Assembly (NCBI GenBank): GCA_030295235.1 | Contig: AP026138.1 | Coordinates: forward strand, 620,001-684,000 | Length of the DNA: 64,000 nt | Origin: Fistulifera solaris | Taxonomy: Eukaryota > Bacillariophyta > Bacillariophyceae > Naviculales > Stauroneidaceae | Direction: 5' to 3' | Shown: positions 56,020-64,000 of the stretch, piece after piece | How positions within the stretch are numbered: the stretch's first letter is position 1 | Layout: each line of letters opens with the position of its first letter | Position numbers and translations under genes: made by a program | The notes under the pieces: model-generated | Seen by the model: only the letters and a program-made list of their open reading frames with translations | The model's database searches: none | What the model was told of the DNA's origin: nothing

Positions 56020-57040
56020 GGCCCAGAATTTCTGGAATCGTTGTTTTTGGTAACACAGAAATTTTGTGACAGCTCTGGATATTTTGGGATTTGAAAGTTT
56101 TGTCTCTAACAGAACTTCTGTGCACATTCCAGAAATTCTGGAATTGGTGTAATGGCCTCAAACAGAAAATCTGTGCCAATTATTCTGGAATCGGTGTTTT
56201 GGGTCACACAAAAATGTTGTGCACGTTCCAGAAATTCGGGAATTGGTGAAATCGCATCTTACAGAAATTCTGCGCTATTCCAGAAATTCTGGAATCGATG
56301 TTTTGGGTCACACAGAGATGTTTTGCATGTTCCAGAAATTCTGGAATTGGTGAAATCGCATCTTACATACATTCTGCGCAATTCCAGAAAATCTGGAATC
56401 GGTGTTTTTGATCACAAAGAGATGTTGTGCACGTCCCAGAAATTCTGGAATTGGTGAAATCGCATCTTACAGAAATTCTGTAATCGGTGTTTTGGGTCAC
56501 ACAAAGATGTTGTGCATGTTCCAGAAATTCTGGAATAGTTGGTTTCGCATCTTACATACATTCTGCGCTATTCCAGAATTTCTGGAATCGGTGTTTTGGG
56601 TCACACAAAGATGCTGTGCACTTTCCAGATATTCTGGAATAGTTGGTTTCGCACATTACAGAAATTCTGCGCAATTCCAGAAATTCTGGACTCGGTGTTT
56701 TTGGTCACACAAAGATGTTGTGCACGTCCCAGAAGTTCTGGAATTGTGAAATCGGTAGTTGCAGAAATTCTGCGATATTCCAGAAATTCTGGAATTGTTG
56801 TTTTTGGTCACACAAAAATTGTGTGACCGCTCTGGATGTTTTGGAATTGATGGTTTTGCCTCCAACAGAACCTCTCTGCTCATTCCAGAAAGTTTGGAAT
56901 CGTTGTTTTGCATCTACCAGAAAATCTGTGCGTTTTCCAGAAATTCTGGAATTGGTCGTTTGGCGTCTATCAGAAACTCTGTAGTGGTCCAGAAATTCTG
57001 AACTTTGAGCTTTGCGCTCTCTTTTCAGAAAATCTGGAAA
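56020..57040 (+). repeat. Palindromic tandem array 3 (52-bp unit, about 20 copies)
   Basis: CCAGAAATTCTGG or close variants start at 56023, 56129, 56176, 56228, 56280, 56332, 56384, 56436, 56521, 56573, 56625, 56677, 56729, 56780, 56885, 56937 and 56989, with degenerate copies at 56075, 56832 and 57025. Most intervals are exactly 52 bp. Two spacer types alternate over much of the array: TGAAATCGCATCTTACAGAA..., and GTTTTGGGTCACACAAAGAT... The first gives the 13+21+11+7 layout seen in array 1. One unit is shortened near 56470, probably by recombination between copies. Confidence 0.96.
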
Positions 57041-57326
57041 TTGGTTGTTTCTAGCAGCCAGGCAGCCAGACATTCTCTGTCTATTATTTATTCGAGGAAA
57101 CAACGCCTGTCGTACGGGTACTGCTTGGAAAAGATGACGTCGTATGAAAACAGGTTGGAGGGAAAAACAGCTGCCCTCGTCACTCGTCACAGAAACGAGT
57201 GTCGTTGTTGTGAGAAGACACTTCTTTTGAATTTGCAACCATATTCTCTTGGTTCTCTTGACCTTCAAACAATCTCCGACGATACAGGCGAAACATTCCT
57301 ACATGTAAACACCATTAAATCTGGTC

Positions 57327-58196
57327 ATGAAGCGTCACACACTCGCCCTGGCGGGCCCGATCCTTCTTCTTTTGCAGAACTGCACAGTTGGCACAGCGTT
57401 TCAGCCCACTGTATCGTCGGCACCACCGCAATCTTTCAACAAAGACTACATTCATGACTTTTGGAGCAAGCCTCGAACGGGATTGGAAGTCGAAAGTCAC
57501 GTCCGAATATGTTTATCCGATCCCAAGTATTCATCCGAGGATCGTCCTTCGATTCAAATTCTATCGAACGAACCGCCTCTCTTGGTCGTACATAACTTTC
57601 TGTCGCCCCAAATGTGCGATGACATCATTCAAACAGCTCTCCAAACGGGAAACATGCGCCGTTCGACCGTCGGAAGTCAACAGGAAACAGCCGAAACTCG
57701 CACCAGCTCCACTGTTTGGATCCAAGAACACGAATGTCCGGATCCACTTCGCTTATTGGCCGACAAGGTGTCCTCCATTACCGGCTTGCCGACGTCGCAT
57801 ATGGAAAATCTGCAAGTCGTACGGTATGATCCCGGACAAGAGTTTCAAATGCATACGGATCATCAAGATTCGTTCAATGATTTAAAATGTCGTGGTCGAT
57901 TGGCGACGTGTTTGATTTATTTGGCCGCGCCGGTCGCCGGAGGAGAAACGTGGTTTCCGGAATTGACCTCGGCCAGTAATGAAAAAGGTGTATTGGTGAC
58001 ACCACGACGGGGATCGGCCGTTCTCTTTTGGAATACGGTCGAAAAACCCGGCTGTCCCAATTATTCGGCGGACATGTTTCTCCATGCGGATCCGCGCATG
58101 CTGCATGCGGGTCTTCCGGCCAGTGAAGGTGAAAAATGGGTCTGTAATCGGTGGATCCATCCGGTAGATTTTGGTGCCGGTGTGCGGGGATTATAA
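57327..58196 (+). CDS. Prolyl 4-hydroxylase-like 2OG-Fe(II) oxygenase
   Basis: 289 residues, one clean frame. The N-terminus is a signal peptide (TLALAGPILLLLQNCTVGTA) followed by FQPT; Phe at the cleavage site recalls the diatom plastid motif, so plastid or secretory location is possible. The double-stranded beta-helix core has VVRYDPGQEFQMHTDHQD with the HxD iron ligands, LATCLIYLAAPVAGGETWFP, the distal His in RMLHAGLP, and Lys in EKWVCNRWIH for 2-oxoglutarate. All three iron ligands are present, so it is probably active. It may hydroxylate proline in secreted or plastid proteins; the substrate is not known. The third repeat array ends about 290 bp upstream. Confidence 0.9.
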   Translation: MKRHTLALAGPILLLLQNCTVGTAFQPTVSSAPPQSFNKDYIHDFWSKPRTGLEVESHVRICLSDPKYSSEDRPSIQILSNEPPLLVVHNFLSPQMCDDIIQTALQTGNMRRSTVGSQQETAETRTSSTVWIQEHECPDPLRLLADKVSSITGLPTSHMENLQVVRYDPGQEFQMHTDHQDSFNDLKCRGRLATCLIYLAAPVAGGETWFPELTSASNEKGVLVTPRRGSAVLFWNTVEKPGCPNYSADMFLHADPRMLHAGLPASEGEKWVCNRWIHPVDFGAGVRGL

Positions 58197-58356
58197 TCAA
58201 AGTGAAGTGTGTTTTGTGACTGCGCGATTGAGTTAGCGAACAAATAACAGTATCGAGACACTTTAACAAAAGAATTGCGAAGAAATTACTATCTTTTGAA
58301 ACGATATACTTCGTACGTAATTCAAATCATTACTTAGTGGTTCGATGGCTTTGGCT

Positions 58357-59382
58357 CTACTTCATAAAATTATAAATCACGGCACCGAAACCAATGGCCA
58401 GACAGATGCACATAATGTCGACGCAGAGTTTATCACCCGATCGCCCAACTTCTTCCAAAGTCTCTTTCATGCGACTGTTTACGTTGGTCATGCGATCCGT
58501 GACCTTATCCATTTTATTATTGACATTATCCAACATGGCGGACTGTCGTTTCACTTCTTCTCCCTGTAATGCGGCAATCTCGGCTAGATCTTGAATTCCT
58601 TCCCCAATCTCATCCAATTGACGATCAAAGTCCGCATCACGTTCTTCAATCTGCATAATTTGTTGACGCTGTCCGTCTGTCATGGCAACGCCTCCACCGG
58701 TGCCGGCCCAAGACGCTTTTTTGTTACTGGTTCCTATAAATAAATTGAAAAACAATCGAAGTGATGCGTGAGTTTCCGACGTGATTGCAGTGATCATCAA
58801 CGAACGATTGAACATACCCGAATCGGAGTAAAGCGACTTGGTATTCAGACTGACTCCTGTTCCAGCATTGCGATCTTTCGCATACCCTCGCATTTGTGCT
58901 TCCTTGACTTTTTCAATTTCCGCATAGAGTCGTCGGACCAATTCGGATTGCACTTCCAATTCTTCGGGAGTGAATTTGGATTTCTTTTTCCGCGCTTCTT
59001 TCTTATAAATAGCGTCCATTTCATTCCATTCATCGGATGCCTGTCGAATCTGTTCACGAATTTCGGCTTGCATTTTAATAATCTCTTTCGCGTTGTCTCC
59101 ACCGAAGCCGGCTTTTTTCTTTTTCTTTGGTTTCTTTCAATAAATTGTGAATCGTTTTCATGCGATCGACGACGGTGCTTTTAATTTCTAGGAAACGCGA
59201 GCCCTTCTTTTCGGCCTTTTGCCTTTGCCCATGACGGCAATATTTTGTGCCTTTTCTTTCTTCTCTTGCTCGCTGGTTTTCGGCTTGGCGCCAATGTCCT
59301 CTTGGATCGTGTACAATTTGGTTAACAAATCGGTCAGTTCTTCATCCTGTTTTGCCGGCTTTTCGTTGCCTTCTGCGACCAT
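58357..59382 (-). CDS. SYP7-type Qc-SNARE
   Basis: Two exons, 58818-59382 and 58357-58733, with an 84-bp intron beginning GTATGT that joins YSDSG to TSNKKASW. Order: helical N-terminus (DEELTDLLTKLYTIQEDIGA), Lys-rich stretch, a second helical part (IKMQAEIREQIRQASDEWNE), and the SNARE motif (EERDADFDRQLDEIGEGIQD ... NNKMDKVTDRM) with a central Gln in the zero layer. A C-terminal TM (CVDIMCICLAIGFGAVIYNF) follows. The form matches plant SYP71-73, which act at the ER and plasma membrane. Two frame changes lie in homopolymers, T4 59217-59220 and T6 59113-59118 (plus strand). Start ATG 59382. Confidence 0.87.
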
Positions 59383-60117
59383 TCTTTATTGTTGTTTTCG
59401 TATACTTGAAGAGGATGAGGAGAAAGTTGGTGGATAAAAGGGAATAATAACAAAAAAGACGATCAACAAAAACTGCCAGAATGAAGCGGGCACACGCACC
59501 GCTGCAGTTGTGTCCGTTTGGAACGACCGCGATGACTTTCTTTTATTCACGCCGTACTGAGTGCGTACAACGCACAGACATTATTTCGCAGTATAGGCTA
59601 TAATGTAAATTACTTTTTTGGCATGACTTGATTATTTCAATCATTAGACGACATGAGGGACGATCGTTCCATTGTTCGCTTGCTTCATGTCTTTGAGGTG
59701 TTATCGTTTCTCGCCAATAAATACCCGATGTCATATATATCCTTCTTATTTTATTTGCAGTAGTATACTATCGCTTTTTTAATTTTTTAGAAGGAAACTA
59801 TATTATAGGCCATAATATGATTATGTGCTACATGACTGAGAATTGAAGTCACGAGAAGTGCGCTTGCGCGCCACGCAAGCCAAGACTACTATTTTATTCA
59901 TAGTGATAGTCACGCGCGCTTCTCACTGCCGCGAAGGCTGGTAATAATAATAATCATAACTAAATATCGTATAAGCTGCCCGGCGCGCATCACTTAGATA
60001 AGATTAAACTCGTCAAGAAACCAACCCAGCCACTCGATCTCCATTCACATTTTTAGCATTCCAAAAAGAAGAAAAGAAAAAAAGAAAACAAAAGCAAACC
60101 AAATCATTCAAATCAAA
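59383..60117. promoter_or_regulatory. Divergent promoter region, SYP7 SNARE / kinesin
   Basis: 735 bp, AT-rich, with a local GC-rich inverted pair: GAGAAGTGCGCTTGCGCG near 59851 and CGCGCGCTTCTC near 59911, separated by about 45 bp. It could form a stem or bind E2F-like factors (GCGC cores), fitting a cell-cycle kinesin; this is inference only. Confidence 0.45.
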
Positions 60118-63100
60118 ATGTCGTCGATTCCTCAAAGAAGAACGGTGCTGGGGGAGTCGAGTGTGAATTCGAACGAGATGAATCATCATCACAGTAGTCC
60201 GTCCAAAAAGTCTCTCATTCCAGGCGCAAGAAAGACCAACATACCCGACAACAAAGCCAGCCTTTTGGTGAGAAAGAGCAAGGTCGACACTGTATCGAAA
60301 TCTGGAGGTACTGTGGATATCAGCAATGTTCCAGGCTTGCAAGGTGAGTGATTCATGGTTCCATGCATACGGTGAATGATCATTGATCGTATGAGCCTCA
60401 CTATAATTTTGTCTCCTCCAGTGGCCGTTCGAGTGCGCCCACTCAACAGTAGCGAACAACAGCGTGGGAGGGTTTGGAAAGCTCTCAACAAATACTCTTC
60501 CATTACTCAAACGACGCGAGATGGTGAGCCGTTGGCCAAATCGGAACGAGTGATTGGCAAAACATTCTTCACGTATGACAAGTCCTTTGGAGAAAACACC
60601 AGTACGGATATGGTGTACGAGTCGGTCGCCAAAGGCATTGTCCACTCGGTACTTACCGGTGTGAATGGAACGGTCTTTGCGTACGGTCAGACGAGCTCCG
60701 GGAAAACGTACACTATGCAAGGTGCCGGCAGCATTGCGGATGGGGCCAAGCCGGGCGCCGGTGGAATCATTCACATGGCTGCCAAAGATATCTTTCGCCA
60801 AATCGCCATGACCCGTGATCGTAGCTTTGTTGTGAAAACCAGTTTCTTGGAAATTTACAACGAAGAAGTCCGCGATTTGCTCAGTGCTGATGACAAAACG
60901 CTGTCCATTCGAGAAAATGGTCAGAAGGGAGTCTTTGTCGAATGCACGGAAGAAACAGTTTCTGATGCGAAAAGCTTGGTGGATGTCATTCATCGTGGTG
61001 AGCAAGCTCGAGTGGTGGCATCTACGGCAATGAACGAGCGTTCATCGCGAAGTCACACCATTATCCGCATCACCGTGGAGAGCTCTTCGAAATTTGAAGA
61101 TAAGGAGAACGTGTCGACGACTGGTTTGGAATACGACACGATTCGTCACTCGACATTGAGTCTCGTTGATTTGGCGGGGTCAGAGAGTGTAAGATTGACG
61201 GGTGCTACTGCTGATCGGCAAAAGGAAGGAGGCATGATCAATCAGAGGTAAGTTAGAGCTGGTGTTGAAAGCAAAGTGCATGATGTGTAATGTCAAAAGT
61301 CTCACTCCCTCTACAGTCTTCTAGCTTTGTCTCGCGTCGTATCAGCGCTCGGTTCCTCCAATCAAAGCTTTGTGAACTTTCGCGACTCGAAGTTGACCAG
61401 AATCCTGCAATCGACTTTGTCTGGAAACTCGAAGATTTCATTTATTTGCTGCATTACTCCATCCGAAGGGTGCTTGGAAGAAACACGTTCGACGCTGCAA
61501 TTCGCTTCGCGCGCAAAACGTGTTAAGGTCCAAGCCGAGGTGAATGAGGTTGTGAACGACAGTGCAACCATCGAACGCCTTCAACGTCAATTGACGTCGG
61601 TACAGCAAGAGGCGCAGAAGAACGAGGCAGAAAATCGCCAAAAACTGGCCATGGCGTTACTTGAGTCAAAGAATGCCCAGCGAGACTTAGAGCTTGCGGA
61701 AACAAAGAATAAAAAAGTCCAAGAGCTTATCGCCAACGGTGAGCACTTCTTCGGTGGTGCAATGGATACTACTCGCGTTTCAAACAGTAAAAGGCGCCTT
61801 TCGGAAGCAGATGTGCTAGGAACGCCGAAGAAAGCAATGACAGAAGTGGCGGAACCGCCGTCGGACACCCGCGCGTACAAACTATCTCGGGTTACGAAAG
61901 AAACCACTGCTGACATCGAACTCCTTCTTGCCACCCTTCGTGCGAAAGACCAGCGCTTGGAAGAAAGGCAAGGCAAACTCTCTGAGATTTTATTGGTGTT
62001 GCAGTCGGCAGACCAAGAGTTGAGAGAGGCCCTCGGTGAGAATGAGCTTCTAAGCGCTCAGGATGAGCGATCGCGTTTGGAAATATCTTCGCTAAATTCG
62101 AAAATTCAGGTCCTCAAAGCAGAGCTTGCTTCCCAGGATGAAGCTTTGAAAAGGAAAGAAAGTTCGCTTCAAACTGTAAATGACAGCTGGCAAAAGAGAT
62201 CTCGCTCCGAAATGCCGTAGAACAAGACGTAGAGAGACTCACTAGAGAAGCTCGTGACTTACAAGAGCAGCTTGACATCGTGAACAAACAGATTGAAGCG
62301 GCAGCGACTGTGTTTGAGGAGAAACTATCACTGGCATCGCAACAAATGAAACATTTAGAAGAAGAGAAGACTGCAATTGAGGCTCAATTCGCTCAAAAGC
62401 AAGAACGTCTTACGGAGTTGTCAAATAAATTGGTCGAATCAGATGAAATGCTCAGACAAACCCGTGTCCTTTTGTTTGATGCGGGCTTTGAACGAGACCA
62501 GCTACTTTCGAGAAATCAGCAATGCTCCCTTCTAATTTCTGAGCTGCAACAGTCAGTTGCCGAGTATGAAACGAATCTTGCTCACATGGTGGTAGCCTTG
62601 CGAACTGTCCGCGAAGAACTCTGCGAACAGGCCGATCGAAACCAAGCGCTGGAAGATGAAATAAACGCCCTTGAAGCTTCCGAAACCTCCTTGAAGAACG
62701 AACTTGTCAAACTGAAGTCGGAGCTGGAACATATGTGCACCCAGAACGCTTCTCTCGAGGAAGAAGTTGCTTCGTCGAACGCTGGTCTGAAGTCCCTTCA
62801 TGAAAAGGTGTTACATCAGGATTTACTTATCGAAGACTTGAATCAGAAAGCAGAGAAATACGACAAGGCTGTGTTGGAGTGTAAGGAGGCGTCTACAGCA
62901 CTTGCGAAGGCCGAAGATTTTGTTTCGCTGGTCAAAAAGGAACTTGACGAACAAACATCGCAATCCAAGCAATTGACAATGGAGCTTGAGAACTCCAGAG
63001 CGATTATGGACGATCTTCGGAGTGCTATGTATGACAAAGATCAGATGGTAAATGAATTGAAACAAAGCCTTACATCGGTCCAGAATGATATGAAAGCAAT

Positions 63101-64000
63101 CGATGAGCAACTTATTGTCTTCCGAGAGGAGAATGCATATCTTAAGGATGCCGCGGCGCATAGCCAAGACACAATTTCGGGTTTGGAACAGAAACAAGCG
63201 GAAGCAGAGCTTCGAAGTGAATCGCTGGAGGTATCGTTGGCCCAGCTAAACATCATCGAACAGCGCCTTCGAGCTGAGCTTGATTTCAAAGCAACTGAAC
63301 ATCTAAAACTCGTTTCAGATTACGAATGTAAGGAAAAGGAAATGCGAGAAGCGATGCGAATCCTAGAGAATATGCGAACTGAGTACGCTTCCATCAAAGC
63401 GGAAAATGGAGAGAAACAAGAGCAGTTGGTTCGTCTTGAAAGAGAGAACATCGTGTTACAGAAGGAACTTAGCGAGCAGAGCAATGTTGTTACTGAACTG
63501 AAAAGTTCTAAATCTACTCTCGAAGAAGAGCTAAAGGCTCGTGCTGCTGAGATGGAAGAAAGGAATGGTCTAAATGAAGTCTTGAGAGCTCGTCTGCAGG
63601 AGTATTCGGACTTGGATGCTCAGCTACAACGCGAGCGTGAAGCTCAAGAGATCTCTGCCGCAAACCATGAAGGAACCATCTCCGCCCTTGAGACTCAGCT
63701 GTCAGATGCTATGGCCAAAGTGCGACGTCTTGAGCAAGAAATTGAAGAAGCACATGCGTCCGAAGCAAAGCTCCGCAGCGAGATAAGCGAGAATAGCAAT
63801 ATTATTGAGGAACTGCGTAACCAAGGACAGAGTTTTGAAAGCGTGCTGTCCGATAAGGAGTCGGAGCTAACGTTGATAGGGAAACACCTTGACGAATCCA
63901 GAAACGAGGTTGCCCAGCTTCATGAGATGATGGATACTTGCAACAAAAGATGCACTGAACTGGAAGCTTTGGTTGCCGATCAAGCAACAAAGATTGAAAT
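60118..64000 (+). CDS. Kinesin-7 (CENP-E-like) motor protein, 3' end outside window
   Basis: Exons 60118-60343, 60422-61247 and 61317 onward, open at the right edge. After a basic Ser/Lys N-terminus the motor domain has VAVRVRPLN, the P-loop GQTSSGKTYTM, switch I NERSSRSHTI, switch II DLAGSE (interrupted later by an intron at NQ/SL), FRDSKLTRILQ, and the neck FASRAKRVK. The organisation matches kinesin-7/CENP-E plant-type kinesins, where an N-terminal motor is followed by a very long coiled coil. The remaining ~2.4 kb reads as continuous heptad coiled coil (e.g. LEQEIEEAHASEAKLRSEIS). One frame change at A4 62192-62195; one more A keeps the coil open to the edge. Likely role: chromosome congression on the spindle. 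Confidence 0.92.

Noticed and set aside
56152-57000. Several overlapping frames through array 3 with repeated EILE-type motifs
   Set aside because: They arise only from translating the 52-bp repeat and occur on both strands.
56020-57040. CRISPR array
   Set aside because: Spacers are related to each other and alternate between two types, cores are 13 bp, no cas genes, and the host is eukaryotic.
60013-61005. 330-codon open frame on the minus strand
   Set aside because: It lies wholly antisense to the kinesin motor exons; the plus strand has conserved kinesin motifs and fitting splice sites, so this is a shadow frame.

Overview
The window is nuclear DNA of a diatom, most likely a pennate one similar to Phaeodactylum. 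Evidence: two tandem silicic acid transporters with EGxQ, GRQ and CMLD motifs, ASAFAP-type bipartite plastid presequences, a DUF6824 protein, PSxxPS-rich Cys-repeat/LRR surface proteins, short GT-AG introns, and a Ty1/copia element of diatom type. Genes are dense, on both strands, with few or no introns. Nothing resembles an operon.

Layout. 1-7 kb: Cys-rich repeat LRR protein (5' end outside the window), nucleolar RRM protein (RBM28/Nop4-like), ribosomal protein eL39, short-chain dehydrogenase. 7-15.5 kb: Patched/NPC1-like RND protein, two tandem Lin0512-family genes with a tandem repeat array between them, alpha-kinase, mitochondrial HslV. 16-27 kb: DUF6824 protein, Crooked-neck/Clf1 splicing factor, unknown protein, peroxisomal bifunctional beta-oxidation enzyme, second repeat array, plastid diaminopimelate epimerase, 232-bp duplication. 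27-42 kb: NDUFB9, two silicon transporters, Mei2-like protein, HisHF, ABCG transporter, IST1. 41.8-49.5 kb: ~234-bp satellite next to a copia-like LTR element with very short LTRs. 49.8-64 kb: type II membrane protein, unknown protein, GPCR, Seh1, third and largest repeat array, 2OG-Fe(II) oxygenase, SYP7-type SNARE, and a kinesin-7-like motor that runs off the right edge.

Two observations cut across the window. First, most long genes are interrupted by single-base differences that fall in short homopolymers, and the conserved protein continues at once in the next frame. This looks like residual homopolymer error in a long-read assembly, so I report such genes as single loci. Second, three intergenic arrays are built from the palindrome CCAGAAWTTCTGG. 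Two of them share an identical 52-bp geometry (13+21+11+7), the third has a 34-bp period (13+21), and each lies upstream of a gene start. This dispersed, promoter-embedded palindrome family is the most novel-looking structure here.

The genes are mostly independent housekeeping functions: RNA processing (RBM28, Clf1, Mei2), organelle metabolism (DapF, HslV, NDUFB9, beta-oxidation), membrane traffic (IST1, SYP7), nuclear pore (Seh1) and cell-surface or silicon biology (LRR, SITs, GPCR).
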